A DNA stretch of 64,000 nucleotides from Runella slithyformis DSM 19594 (GCF_000218895.1 NC_015703.1:1935001-1999000); one strand, 5' to 3'. Positions 1 to 9,654 are shown, counted from the first letter of the stretch. The notes: generated by a model from the sequence alone, not told the origin. Numbers and translations are program-made.

Positions 1-245
1 CAGCCCTCGCTATCAAGCCCCTCAAGCGCATAAAAGCCCGAAAGACTCAACACTTTGCAGATAGCAATGTGCATTAAATCCTGTTTTTGCTCTTTTGTAA
101 AGGTAATAGGGCCTTTTCCCAACTCCTGAACTCCAATTAAGAAAAGAACACTGTTTAAATCCGCAGGCTTTTTTCCAAGAAGACTTTCAAGTATTGTAAG
201 CAGTTCTTCCCACTCTGCCGCTAACTGTTCATCTACATTTGTCAT
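1..245 (-). CDS. Conserved hypothetical protein, C-terminus outside window
   Basis: An open frame runs from an ATG at 243-245 to the window edge, giving at least 81 residues. It begins MTNVDEQLAAEWEELL and contains ELGKGPITFTKEQKQDLMHIA. It resembles a short uncharacterised Bacteroidota protein family of unknown function that I recall with an ELGKG...FTKEQKQDLMHIA core. No signal peptide or membrane segment is visible. The AhpD-like gene lies 47 nt upstream on the same strand, so the two may be co-transcribed. The real C-terminus cannot be seen. Confidence 0.7.
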   Translation of the reverse strand, partial: MTNVDEQLAAEWEELLTILESLLGKKPADLNSVLFLIGVQELGKGPITFTKEQKQDLMHIAICKVLSLSGFYALEGLDSEG

Positions 246-292
246 ATTCTATTTATTAATACTCCCTAAAGCTCTTGAAAAGTAAAGTCAGT

Positions 293-637
293 TTACGCGT
301 CTTTTGATAAAGCATCCCAATATTCTACTGCTCGACGAAGGTGCGGAATTACGATTGTCCCACCGATAAGCGTTGCTATGGAGAAAACCTCCTGTACCTG
401 TGCCTCGGTCACGCCTAATTCTTTGCATTTGCCGAGATGGTACTTGACACAATCATCACAACGAAGCACCATTGAACAGGCCAACCCTAACATTTCTTTG
501 GTGGCTTCGTCAAGATGACCGGTCGCATAGCAGTTTGTATCTAAGTTAAATATCCGCTTAATGATGAGGTTATCAGAGCCGAGAATACGGGTATTCATTC
601 GGCTCCGATAATCGTTAAATTGTTCAACTAATGTCAT
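293..637 (-). CDS. Carboxymuconolactone decarboxylase / AhpD-like protein
   Basis: This 114-residue protein has the CxxC...H signature of the AhpD/CMD family (RCDDCVKYH, about residues 60-68) followed by the typical helix with TEAQVQEVFSIA. Family members are all-helical. They are either peroxiredoxin-linked reductases, which use the CxxC pair, or decarboxylases; the CxxC pair favours a redox role. Length is normal for a single-domain member. It sits 24 nt downstream (in the minus direction) of nothing coding but between the glucosidase gene and the truncated conserved gene on the same strand. No alkyl hydroperoxide reductase is visible nearby, so the redox partner is unknown. Confidence 0.85.
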   Translation of the reverse strand: MTLVEQFNDYRSRMNTRILGSDNLIIKRIFNLDTNCYATGHLDEATKEMLGLACSMVLRCDDCVKYHLGKCKELGVTEAQVQEVFSIATLIGGTIVIPHLRRAVEYWDALSKDA

Positions 638-661
638 AGTATATATATAGGTGGAAAAAAG

Positions 662-3349
662 TTATTCTAAGCCTGTTTCCACAGAAGCAGGAACATCGCC
701 AAACTTGATTTTATGGACAGAGGTGTGTTCGATCAAATCAGCAACCAAGCCTGTCCAGCCCGTTTGATGAGCCGCTCCCAGACCATTCCCTGTATCACCA
801 TTAAAATATTCATAAAACAGATACAGGTCTTTGAAATGCGGATCATCCTGAAACAGCTTATTGGACGTGTATACGGGGATATTCCCTTTTTGATCTCTTC
901 GAAAAATACTTATAAGGCGTTCAGCCACTGATACCGCGGCCTCTCTTACAGTCATTACATTTCCTGAATTGGTTGGATATTCAATCTCATAATCATCTCC
1001 GTAATAATTATAGAATTTTAATAACGAATCAATAATGAGAAAATTGAGCGGAAACCAAATCGGTCCGCGCCAGTTGGAATTTCCGCCAAAAATACTGCTG
1101 TCGGACTCGGCCGGCGTGTATTTTACCCGAAGCACCTCTCCATTGACAAAAAACTCATAGGGGTGCTCATGATGGTATTTGGATAATGCACGAATTCCGT
1201 AATCTGAAAGAAATTCGGTTTCATCAAACATCCTTTTTAAGAGCATTTTCATTCGGTGACCTCTCAGTAGCGCCAACAAATGTGATTCTCCTTTGCCGGG
1301 TTCATGCCAACGAGAGATCAAAGAGGCCAAATCAGGACGATTGTTCAGAACCCATTCCACTCTGCGCTTGAAGTCAGGAAGTTTTGAGAGAAGTTCTTCA
1401 TCCAGAATTTCAACGGCAAACAAAGGAATAAGTCCCACCATTGAGCGTACTTTCAGTAGCTTGCTTTTACCGTCGGGCGTGTGAAGCACATCGTAATAAA
1501 ACTGATCTTCTTCATCCCACAGACTGATTTTTTGATCACCGAGGGATTTCATTGCCGCCGTAATATGCAAAAAGTGTTCAAAAAACTTAGATGCCATGTC
1601 CTGATATACAGGGCGAACCAATGAGATTTCACAGGCAATACGAAGCATGTTCAGGGTGTACATTGCCATCCAGCCGGTGCCGTCGGCCTGTTCGAGGTGA
1701 CCGCCCGTCGGAAGTTCTGCACTTCTGTCAAATACACCTATATTATCAAGTCCCAAAAAACCTCCGGCAAATATGTTGTTTCCTTCTGCATCTTTGCGAT
1801 TTACCCACCAGGTAAAGTTTAGCAGCAGTTTATGGAAAATACGCTCCAAAAATGCAACATCTCCTATCCCGTTTAATTCACGATCTATTTCGTACACTTT
1901 CCACGTAGCCCATGCATGGACCGGAGGATTAACATCCGAAAAATTCCACTCATAGGCCGGAAGCTGTCCGTTAGGGTGCATGTAGTATTCGCGCAGGATA
2001 ACCGCTAACTGACGTTTGGCAAAGTAAGGATCTAAACGAGAAAGGGTAACCGTATGAAAGGCTAAATCCCAAGCCGCAAACCATGGGTATTCCCATTTAT
2101 CCGGCATAGATAAGATATTTGCCGTGTACATGTGCTTCCAGGTGAGGTTGCGGGGGTAAGCCCGTCCCTTAAACTCAAACGGCATTTTAGGGTCTCCTTT
2201 GAGCCATTCATTTACGTTATAATAAAAGAACTGTTTGTTCCAGAGCATTCCGGCAAAAGCCTGACGTTGAATGGTACGTAATTCGGGATCTGTTACATTC
2301 TGCTGCAAGTCATCATAAAACTCATCTGCTTCCTGTTGACGTAACTTAAAAATCTCATCAAAATCCCCAAAAGCGTTGGATTGGTGCGTCTGATTAGAGA
2401 ATCGCAAACGGATACAGACACTTTCTCCCGCAGGAACTACCTTTTTATAATGACCGGCAGCTTTTGACCCTATTTGATTAGGGTTAACATATTGCTTCTT
2501 GCCGGTAATTATGTAGTTATTGATGCCATCTTTCGCGTACGGGTTTGCGTTGGGCTTACCGAAAATACGCTCGCTGTTGGTTTCATTTTCGCAAAAAAGC
2601 AATTCATCCGCCCCTTCCAAAAACAATTTATATTTTCCCAGCAAACGATGGTTTACTTCGATCTGTCGGTTAGCTATTCCGTTTAAAATAGGTTTGTAAT
2701 TAAACTGTTCATAGCCCCACGACCAGGTATTTCGAAACCAAAGCGTAGGCAAAAGGGTTAAGGGCGCTTCTTTTGTATAACGATTATGAGCCGTTATTTT
2801 GATAAGGATGTCATTTTCGTCGGCTTTGGCGTACTCAATGAATATATCGAAATAGCGATTGTCACTAAAAATTCCTGTATCGGCAATCTCATATTCGGGC
2901 TGAAGTCTGTTTCGCTTACGATTCTCTTCGGCGAGTTTGGCGTAGGGAAATGCTGCCTGCGGGTATTTATAGAGCATTTTCATGTACGAGTGCGTAGGGG
3001 TACTGTCTAAATAATAGTACAGTTCTTTCACATCTTCGCCGTGATTTCCCTCGGGGCCGGTCACTCCATAGAGGCGCTCTTTAATGATGGGATCCTCGTG
3101 ATTCCAAAAAGCAAAGGCTAAACAGATATGCCCTTTGTTGTCGGAAATACCCCCAAGGCCATCTTCACCCCAACGATAGGAATAAGACCGCGACAGTTCG
3201 TGAGAAATAAATCCCCACGAATCGCCCCAATAGCTGTAATCTTCACGAACAGTTCCCCATTGGCGTTCGGCCAAATAGGGTCCCCATTTTTTCCAACCTT
3301 TGTTATCGGCTCGCGCATGTATGCGCTTTCTTTCAGCAGTATCTTTCAT
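662..3349 (-). CDS. GH63-type (MGH1-like) glucosidase
   Basis: The 895-residue protein belongs to the large bacterial GH63/MGH1-like glycoside hydrolases. The N-terminal half is a beta-rich domain (RQWGTVREDYSYWGDSW near residue 30). The C-terminal half is an (alpha/alpha)6 barrel with WEYPWFAAWDLAFH at about 418-431 (probable acid region), NSNWRGPIWFP near 760 and HQTGWTGLVADLI near 865. The family cleaves alpha-glucosides or mannosyl/glucosyl-glycerate with inversion; the substrate cannot be read from sequence. There is no obvious signal peptide, so it is probably cytoplasmic. A minus-strand TATTTTTG box lies at 3380-3387. It is divergent from the nucleosidase gene. Confidence 0.85.
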   Translation of the reverse strand: MKDTAERKRIHARADNKGWKKWGPYLAERQWGTVREDYSYWGDSWGFISHELSRSYSYRWGEDGLGGISDNKGHICLAFAFWNHEDPIIKERLYGVTGPEGNHGEDVKELYYYLDSTPTHSYMKMLYKYPQAAFPYAKLAEENRKRNRLQPEYEIADTGIFSDNRYFDIFIEYAKADENDILIKITAHNRYTKEAPLTLLPTLWFRNTWSWGYEQFNYKPILNGIANRQIEVNHRLLGKYKLFLEGADELLFCENETNSERIFGKPNANPYAKDGINNYIITGKKQYVNPNQIGSKAAGHYKKVVPAGESVCIRLRFSNQTHQSNAFGDFDEIFKLRQQEADEFYDDLQQNVTDPELRTIQRQAFAGMLWNKQFFYYNVNEWLKGDPKMPFEFKGRAYPRNLTWKHMYTANILSMPDKWEYPWFAAWDLAFHTVTLSRLDPYFAKRQLAVILREYYMHPNGQLPAYEWNFSDVNPPVHAWATWKVYEIDRELNGIGDVAFLERIFHKLLLNFTWWVNRKDAEGNNIFAGGFLGLDNIGVFDRSAELPTGGHLEQADGTGWMAMYTLNMLRIACEISLVRPVYQDMASKFFEHFLHITAAMKSLGDQKISLWDEEDQFYYDVLHTPDGKSKLLKVRSMVGLIPLFAVEILDEELLSKLPDFKRRVEWVLNNRPDLASLISRWHEPGKGESHLLALLRGHRMKMLLKRMFDETEFLSDYGIRALSKYHHEHPYEFFVNGEVLRVKYTPAESDSSIFGGNSNWRGPIWFPLNFLIIDSLLKFYNYYGDDYEIEYPTNSGNVMTVREAAVSVAERLISIFRRDQKGNIPVYTSNKLFQDDPHFKDLYLFYEYFNGDTGNGLGAAHQTGWTGLVADLIEHTSVHKIKFGDVPASVETGLE

Positions 3350-3452
3350 CGTTAGTTAATGTGGGTTAACCTAGAATCACAAAAATAGTAGAATCCCCAA
3401 TACGATTTTGTGCAAATTTGTATCCAATAAGCATTTATTAACCCTTACTGCA

Positions 3453-4289
3453 ATGGCATTTACATCTTTTTTACGTTGGAAACTGATATTTATCCTGAGT
3501 TTTTGTTTTATCCTGCCCGGTTTTGCGCAGATTTATCGTCCTAAGCCCGTTACAGCGTTGCTGGGAGCCATGGACGAGGAGATCGAATTGCTGCGTCAGA
3601 CATTACAAAAACCAAAGGTAAAAGTCATTCACGGAATCACATTTTATGAGGGAAAAATCGGCAGACAGCGCATAGTCATTGTAAAAACAGGAATCGGGAA
3701 AGTCAATGCTACCATGACCGCGGCCTTTTTATTACAAACATTTCGTCCGCAACGCGTCATTTTCACCGGAATTGCCGGAGGTATACATCCTGATCTGAAT
3801 CCGGGAGATATTGTTATCGGACAACAAACCATGCAATATGATTTCGGGCAATTTACCAATGAAGGGCTCCAAACCGGAAAAACCCGTAACCCTATTAATC
3901 GCGAATTAAATCCCTTATTTTTTCCGGCCGATTCTTTACTGCTGATTACGGCTCAGGCAGCGGCTCAAACGACCGAATTTAAAAAGATGGAAAATCAAGC
4001 CAAAGCTCCCCGCATCATAACAGGGACCATTGTCACGGGGGATTTGTTTGTTACTTCTGAAACGAAGGTCAATGAACTCCGCAGGAGATTTAATGCTGAT
4101 GCAACCGAAATGGAAGGAGCAGCCGTAGCTCAACTTTGTTGGCAACAGCAAGTGCCCTGTTTGATCCTGAGAAGCATGAGCGATAAGGCCGACAGCAAAG
4201 CGCGGGAAAGCGTTGATAATTTCAAAAAAACCGCCTCTTACAATTCTGCCCGGCTTTTAATAAATATGTTGTCGAAACTGCCTGATTAA
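3453..4289 (+). CDS. mtnN: 5'-methylthioadenosine/S-adenosylhomocysteine nucleosidase with signal peptide
   Basis: The enzyme hydrolyses MTA and SAH to adenine plus the thioribose/homocysteine product. Family hallmarks are LLGAMDEEIELL (catalytic acid region), GIAGGIHPDLNPGDIVIG, TEMEGAAVAQ (ribose-contacting Glu) and SMSDKAD (catalytic Asp). I chose the ATG at 3453 over 3408 because it gives a 278-residue product starting with a clean signal peptide: basic MAFTSFLRWK, a hydrophobic core, then PGFAQ. E. coli MTAN is about 232 residues and cytoplasmic, so the extra N-terminus is unusual and implies periplasmic or lipid-side activity. It is followed by the ceramidase-like gene after 51 nt. Confidence 0.9.
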   Translation: MAFTSFLRWKLIFILSFCFILPGFAQIYRPKPVTALLGAMDEEIELLRQTLQKPKVKVIHGITFYEGKIGRQRIVIVKTGIGKVNATMTAAFLLQTFRPQRVIFTGIAGGIHPDLNPGDIVIGQQTMQYDFGQFTNEGLQTGKTRNPINRELNPLFFPADSLLLITAQAAAQTTEFKKMENQAKAPRIITGTIVTGDLFVTSETKVNELRRRFNADATEMEGAAVAQLCWQQQVPCLILRSMSDKADSKARESVDNFKKTASYNSARLLINMLSKLPD

Positions 4290-4340
4290 TAAACTTTTTG
4301 CGTTTAATTTGCCCTTCACCTTTACTTCCAACAATCAGTC

Positions 4341-5900
4341 ATGAGAAAAATCAGATGGTCGGCCTTTGGGCTTGCACTTTTAGTTGTTTTGCTGGTACTT
4401 ACTGTTTTTGCCATTTATAACGGTCGTGACCGCCACCCTGATTATTCACTGAACTTAGACATTAAAGCTTCCAAGGAAACCATAACCTACAAAGCAGGGT
4501 TTGCGGCCCTGAACATAACCCCGGAGGTACCGGAAACATGGACCGACAAAAACAATGATGCGGCCTTTAACCCGGAGGATGGCGATACCTTTGAAGATAA
4601 AAACGGGAACGGGCGGTTTGACACCTATTGGTTGGCCGGCTTCAGTAAAAAACGCGCTGCCAACGGCGTTCACGATGATTTGTGGGCACGAACCATGGTA
4701 TTGGACGACGGGCATACGCGCCTCGCCGTTATTGCCCTTGACTTAATCGGCTTTCCGTACAATAACGTGCTGAATGTCCGTAAAAAATTGGCGAATCAAT
4801 TCGGCATTACGTATTCTATTATATGCAGTACTCATAATCATGAAGGCCCTGATATGCTCGGCTTGTGGGGCGACAGCGTCGTGAAACGAGGCGTAAATCC
4901 GGTATATGAGAAATGGGTAGAGGATCGAATCGTTGAATCCATCGGAGTAGCGGTACAAAACTTAAAGGAGGCCCATCTTCGCGTAGCTCAGGATGTATCC
5001 GGGGCCGATTCGTTAAATATGGATACCCGCAAACCCATTGTCAAAGACAACGGCGTATATATTCTTCAGGCAACTGACGCAAAGACAGACTCAACCTTGG
5101 GCAGTTTTGTAGTATGGGGCAATCATCCCGAAACCATGTGGAGTGAGAACACGATGATCACCTCCGACTTTCCGCATTATGTACGTGAGGGCATTGAAAA
5201 AGGGATTTATAATGATGACCTTTTGGCAAAAAAAGGGTTAGGCGGGATTGTCGTTTATGCATCGGGCTGTGTGGGAGGACTGATGACCACCCGTCCTGCT
5301 GTCAGGATCAAAGACCCATTCAAAAATGTGTACTACGAAAAGCCCACTTTCGAAAAAATCAATGCCCAGGGAACGACCTTGGCTTTGTTGGCACTCAATG
5401 CCTTAGACAAAGCCGAACCGGTATCAGGAGGAATAAATCTTTCGGCCAAAACGATTGAATTACCCTTGGGCAATATGCTGTTCCGTCTGGGAATTGCGTT
5501 AGGAGTGATCGAAGGCGGATACAGCAGTTGGGGGCATTTACGCACCGAAGTGGCCGCCCTTACGATTGGGGAAATCAGTTTCATTACCATCCCGGGAGAA
5601 CTGTACCCCGAAATTGCCAACGGAGGCATTGAAACCCCCAAAGAAGGGGATTTCAAGTTAACAAAGGCGGTTGAAACACCTCCCTTACGGACCTTAATGC
5701 CCGGTAAATATAAATTTGTCTTAGGACTCGCCAATGACGAACTCGGCTACATCATTCCTAAATCGGAATGGGACAAAGAGGCCCCTTATTTATACGACTC
5801 ACCCAAGGCACATTATGGCGAAGTAAATTCTTCCGGACCGGAAACCGCGCCTATATTGCACAAAACTCTCAAAGAAATGCTTGAAAAAATGCCTAAATAG
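4341..5900 (+). CDS. Neutral/alkaline ceramidase-like hydrolase, membrane anchored
   Basis: The 519-residue protein begins with one N-terminal hydrophobic segment (about residues 8-26), acting as an uncleaved anchor or signal. It then shows features of the neutral/alkaline ceramidase N-terminal domain: AGFAALNITPEV near 52, STHNHEGPDML near 164 (zinc-binding His pair), WGNHPETMW near 260 and IPGELYPEI near 417 (equivalent to the GE(F) zinc ligand). An insertion at about 74-95 contains a DKNGNGRFD calcium-loop-like motif. Ceramidases split the amide bond of ceramides, but many bacterial homologues with only this domain have untested substrates. A sphingolipid/sulfonolipid-type synthase occurs at 23.6 kb. 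Confidence 0.8.
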   Translation: MRKIRWSAFGLALLVVLLVLTVFAIYNGRDRHPDYSLNLDIKASKETITYKAGFAALNITPEVPETWTDKNNDAAFNPEDGDTFEDKNGNGRFDTYWLAGFSKKRAANGVHDDLWARTMVLDDGHTRLAVIALDLIGFPYNNVLNVRKKLANQFGITYSIICSTHNHEGPDMLGLWGDSVVKRGVNPVYEKWVEDRIVESIGVAVQNLKEAHLRVAQDVSGADSLNMDTRKPIVKDNGVYILQATDAKTDSTLGSFVVWGNHPETMWSENTMITSDFPHYVREGIEKGIYNDDLLAKKGLGGIVVYASGCVGGLMTTRPAVRIKDPFKNVYYEKPTFEKINAQGTTLALLALNALDKAEPVSGGINLSAKTIELPLGNMLFRLGIALGVIEGGYSSWGHLRTEVAALTIGEISFITIPGELYPEIANGGIETPKEGDFKLTKAVETPPLRTLMPGKYKFVLGLANDELGYIIPKSEWDKEAPYLYDSPKAHYGEVNSSGPETAPILHKTLKEMLEKMPK

Positions 5901-5961
5901 CTATTTTTAGGATGTATTCCCAAAAATCAGCGCCTAACGGGCGTTTAAATCTTCATCATTT

Positions 5962-7590
5962 ATGACAAATCACGAATCTCATCAGCAACTGTTGGATCAA
6001 CTCCAAAAGCGATACGAGCAGGTCAAACTTGGAGGCGGGCCCAAAAATATTGAAAAGCACAAAGCCAAAGGAAAACTCACCGCCCGTGAGCGCATTGCTT
6101 ATTTATTGGACAACCAAGATGACTTTGTCGAAATCGGCGCTTTTGCGGGTGAGGGCATGTATGCCGAGGAAGGCGGCTGCCCGTCAGGCGGGGTAGTGAT
6201 TGGCATTGGAAAAGTGTCGGGACGTCAGTGTGTGGTTGTGGCCAACGACGCTACCGTTAAGGCCGGTGCATGGTTTCCGATTACCGCTAAGAAAAACCTG
6301 AGGGCACAGGAAATCGCCATTGAAAATCGTTTGCCGATCATTTATTTGGTCGACAGCGCCGGCATCTATCTTCCGCTGCAGGCCGATGTTTTTGCCGATA
6401 AAGAGCATTTCGGACGGATTTTTCGCAATAATGCCGTTATGTCTTCCATGGGCATCCTGCAAGTGGCAGCGATCATGGGAAGTTGTGTGGCCGGCGGTGC
6501 TTATTTACCGATCATGTCTGATGAAGCGTTGATTGTAGAGGGAACCGGCTCCATCTTTTTAGCCGGGCCGTATTTAGTAAAAGCTTCTATTGGGGAAGAT
6601 GTTGATGCCGAAACACTGGGCGGAGCTTCCACCCACTGCGAGATTTCGGGCGTTACGGACAATAAATACCCCGATGACCTCTCCTGCCTTGACGCCATCA
6701 AGCGAATAGTTGAAAAAGTAGGTCATAATGAAAAAGCAGGGTTTGACCGTATAGCCTCTGCTCCACCCGCTAAAAATCCCGATGAAATTTTCGATATTCT
6801 TCCCGCCGACCGCAATAAGCCCTATGATATGCGGGAAATCATTGAGCGGATTGTGGACAATTCAGATTTTGAAGAATATAAAAAGTTGTACGGGCAAACG
6901 ATTCTGTGCGGCTACGCCCGGGTAGAAGGTTGGGCGGTAGGCATTGTAGCCAATCAGCGCAAAATGGTAAAAGCCAAAAAGGGAAGCGGCACGGCCAATG
7001 AAATGCAAATGGGAGGCGTTATCTATTCCGATTCGGCCGATAAAGCCGCGCGGTTTATCATGAACTGCAATCAGAAAAAGATTCCGCTCGTTTTCCTGCA
7101 TGATGTTACCGGCTTTATGGTAGGGAGTCGCTCTGAGCAGGGAGGAATTATCAAAGACGGGGCCAAAATGGTCAATGCCGTGGCCAACTCGGTTGTTCCT
7201 AAATTTACGTTCATCATCGGCAACTCCTACGGGGCCGGCAACTACGCCATGTGCGGTAAAGCCTATGACCCGCGCCTGATCTTTGCGTGGCCCACGGCCC
7301 AGTTGGCCGTGATGAGCGGAGCATCGGCCGCCAAAACGTTATTACAGATTCAGGTGGCAACGTTGAAAGCCAAAGGCCAAACCATTACGCCGGAAGCGGA
7401 AAACGAACTGCTGACACAGATCACCGACCGCTATACTGCACAGCTTTCCCCGTATTATGCCGCTTCTCACCTTTGGACGGACGGCATTATCCATCCCCTC
7501 GACACCCGGCGTATCATTGCTGCCGGCATCGAAGCCGCCAACCATGCACCGATCTCGAAACCATTTAACGTAGGAGTTATTCAAACATAA
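5962..7590 (+). CDS. Acyl-CoA carboxylase, carboxyltransferase (beta) subunit
   Basis: The 542-residue protein carries both crotonase-like halves of the biotin-dependent carboxyltransferase family. Motifs include GKLTARERIAYLLD near 34, MGSCVAGGAYLPIMSDEA near 172, GSIFLAGPYLVKA near 196, QGGIIKDGAKMV near 393 and GNSYGAGNYAMCGKAYDP near 420. The DREHFGRIF-like segment (ADKEHFGRIFRN) and CVAGGAYLP resemble methylcrotonyl-CoA carboxylase beta subunits more than propionyl-CoA ones. It transfers CO2 from carboxybiotin to an acyl-CoA, probably in leucine degradation. No biotin carboxylase (alpha) subunit is present in the window, so the holoenzyme partner is elsewhere. Confidence 0.88.
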   Translation: MTNHESHQQLLDQLQKRYEQVKLGGGPKNIEKHKAKGKLTARERIAYLLDNQDDFVEIGAFAGEGMYAEEGGCPSGGVVIGIGKVSGRQCVVVANDATVKAGAWFPITAKKNLRAQEIAIENRLPIIYLVDSAGIYLPLQADVFADKEHFGRIFRNNAVMSSMGILQVAAIMGSCVAGGAYLPIMSDEALIVEGTGSIFLAGPYLVKASIGEDVDAETLGGASTHCEISGVTDNKYPDDLSCLDAIKRIVEKVGHNEKAGFDRIASAPPAKNPDEIFDILPADRNKPYDMREIIERIVDNSDFEEYKKLYGQTILCGYARVEGWAVGIVANQRKMVKAKKGSGTANEMQMGGVIYSDSADKAARFIMNCNQKKIPLVFLHDVTGFMVGSRSEQGGIIKDGAKMVNAVANSVVPKFTFIIGNSYGAGNYAMCGKAYDPRLIFAWPTAQLAVMSGASAAKTLLQIQVATLKAKGQTITPEAENELLTQITDRYTAQLSPYYAASHLWTDGIIHPLDTRRIIAAGIEAANHAPISKPFNVGVIQT

Positions 7591-7618
7591 AATAAGATTT
7601 TCAGGGCATTCATGGACT

Positions 7619-8398
7619 ATGATAAAAGAATCTGTCGACGATCCTCCTCAAATCACCATCGCAATGCCCGTATACAACGGAGCAAAAACGCTGGAAAGAG
7701 CCGTCAACTCCATTCTTAACCAAACCTACCAACACTGGCAACTTCTTATACTGGATGACGGCTCAACCGATACTTCCATAGAAATAGCAAAAAAATTCAA
7801 CGACAATCGTATTGTAGTCCTTACCGACGGTCAGCGCAAAGGAATTACGCCAAGGCTTAATCAAGCTATAGAACTGGCTAAAGGCCATTATTTTGCTCGC
7901 ATGGATGCCGACGACTTTTCGTATCCTGAGCGATTTTCCAAACAAGTGGCTTTTCTCGAAGCGCATCCCTATATAGATTTGGTCGGAACCCACATTCGCC
8001 TTGTCGATAAGGCAGGGAATTGCATCGGAGTCCGAACTTTCCCAACGCACCATACTGAGATTACCGCCAAACCATGGCTGAAAAGTATCTCTGTTGCCCA
8101 TCCGACCTGGTGCGGGAAAACAGCCTGGTTTCAACAATGGAAGTATCGAACTATGTTAAAAAATGAAGACCAGGACCTCCTGCTTCGCGCGCATGAAAGC
8201 AGTCGATACGCCAATTTACCGGAAATTTTATTGGACTATACCTTCGTTCATACGTTTCAAAAATCACTGCTGTCACGCGTGGGATCGGCAAAGGTAATAC
8301 ACCACTATTTTGTATATAAAAGACAGCCGTTCAGGTATATTATTAGCTTATTTTTAGTTTTCATTAAACTTATTTTAGATTTTTTTTCTAAAAAGTAA
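7619..8398 (+). CDS. Family 2 glycosyltransferase
   Basis: This 259-residue GT-A transferase opens with ITIAMPVYNGAKTLERAVNS and LLILDDGSTD near residue 45, then ARMDADDFSYPERF near 93, where DAD is the metal/nucleotide-binding DxD. A hydrophobic C-terminal tail at about 238-256 could associate with the membrane. It probably adds one sugar to a lipid-linked surface glycan. The gene starts only 28 nt after the acyl-CoA carboxylase stop and opens a run of glycan genes to 10856, although the carboxylase has no obvious functional link. The sugar specificity cannot be predicted. Confidence 0.88.
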   Translation: MIKESVDDPPQITIAMPVYNGAKTLERAVNSILNQTYQHWQLLILDDGSTDTSIEIAKKFNDNRIVVLTDGQRKGITPRLNQAIELAKGHYFARMDADDFSYPERFSKQVAFLEAHPYIDLVGTHIRLVDKAGNCIGVRTFPTHHTEITAKPWLKSISVAHPTWCGKTAWFQQWKYRTMLKNEDQDLLLRAHESSRYANLPEILLDYTFVHTFQKSLLSRVGSAKVIHHYFVYKRQPFRYIISLFLVFIKLILDFFSKK

Positions 8399-8466
8399 GT
8401 TAATTACGCTGACATAGGACCACTTAGTTCGTCTAATCGGTAGACTTAAATCAATCGCCGATAGAC

Positions 8467-9654
8467 ATGAAGAAAGTAGTACAGACCTTTACCGTACCTG
8501 TTTCGCTTCTATTTTTGGAAGGGCAAATTGAATTTTGGCAAAAAAACGGCTATGATGTGCACGTATTAACCGCACCCGGCGATGAACTAACGCATTTGGG
8601 CCGCCAAAACAAGGTAAAAACATCGGCTATTTCATTGAGCCGAAGGAAATTCGACATAAGAAAAAACGTACAGGGCCTGTTACAGTTCAGGCGTTATTTC
8701 CGTCAGGAAAAGCCACTTATCGTTCACGGCAATACCCCCAAAGCCGCTTTTTTATCAATGATTGCGGCGAAAATGGAAAATATTCCAATCCGCATATACG
8801 AAATGCACGGCCTTCCTCTGGAAACAGCCCGTCTAAGCTCAAAATTATGGCTCTTTCTGGCAGAGAAACTCTGCTGCTGGATCGCCACGCACGTAATAGC
8901 CGTCAGTCCGTCACTCCGAAAAGCAGTGATCGGAGGAGGGTTGGTTGCTGCGTCCAAAATATCGGTCATGCACCATGGCAGCTGCAACGGGGTAGACACT
9001 CAGCGTAAATTCAACCCTTCATTGATCAATACACAAGACACGACCCGGCTAAAAAAAAGCTACGGAATATCTCCTGCGCAGCCGGTCGTTGGTTTTGTCG
9101 GCCGTTTGACCAAAGACAAAGGAGTGATTGAACTGTATAAAGCCTGGCAAAGGGTAAAGCGTCGCTTTCCCGAAGCGCTTTTACTGGTGATAGGTGAGGT
9201 AGATGAACGAGTTCCCCTTTCCAAGCAATGGCTGGCTCGACTAGACGCCGATGAATCCATTATCCGAACGGGACACGTTACTGATATGCCGTCACATTAT
9301 GCATTAATGGACTTTTTGGTTCTTCCAAGTTATCGTGAGGGTCTGGGCAACGTTGTTTTGGAAGCCGCAGCCATGAAAAAACCGTCTATTGTCTCCCGTG
9401 TTACAGGCTTAAAAGATACTATTGTAAAAAATCAGACCGGTATTTTTTGCCAAGTTCACTCGGTTGAAGACCTAACCGATAAAATCATTTACTATCTTGA
9501 GAACAAACCTCTCATTGAAGCGCACGGTAACGCGGCGCGTGAAAGGGTTGCGCACTGTTTTTGTCCCAATGATGTATGGAATGAGAAGTTACAATTATAT
9601 CAACGTTTGGTCGCCGCGCACGAATCCGTACTTTTGCAGCATGAGCTATCATAG
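8467..9654 (+). CDS. Family 4 glycosyltransferase
   Basis: The 395-residue GT-B enzyme has an N-terminal Rossmann half (VVQTFTVPVSLLFLEGQIEF) and a C-terminal donor-binding half with VVGFVGRLTKDKGVIEL near 213 and YREGLGNVVLEAAAMKKPS near 296, the E-x7-E motif of GT4. Genes of this type commonly follow or precede PglC-like phosphoglycosyl transferases, where they add the second sugar (PglA-like). Here its last 14 nt overlap the start of the phosphoglycosyl transferase gene, which supports translational coupling and a shared pathway. Confidence 0.9.
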   Translation: MKKVVQTFTVPVSLLFLEGQIEFWQKNGYDVHVLTAPGDELTHLGRQNKVKTSAISLSRRKFDIRKNVQGLLQFRRYFRQEKPLIVHGNTPKAAFLSMIAAKMENIPIRIYEMHGLPLETARLSSKLWLFLAEKLCCWIATHVIAVSPSLRKAVIGGGLVAASKISVMHHGSCNGVDTQRKFNPSLINTQDTTRLKKSYGISPAQPVVGFVGRLTKDKGVIELYKAWQRVKRRFPEALLLVIGEVDERVPLSKQWLARLDADESIIRTGHVTDMPSHYALMDFLVLPSYREGLGNVVLEAAAMKKPSIVSRVTGLKDTIVKNQTGIFCQVHSVEDLTDKIIYYLENKPLIEAHGNAARERVAHCFCPNDVWNEKLQLYQRLVAAHESVLLQHELS

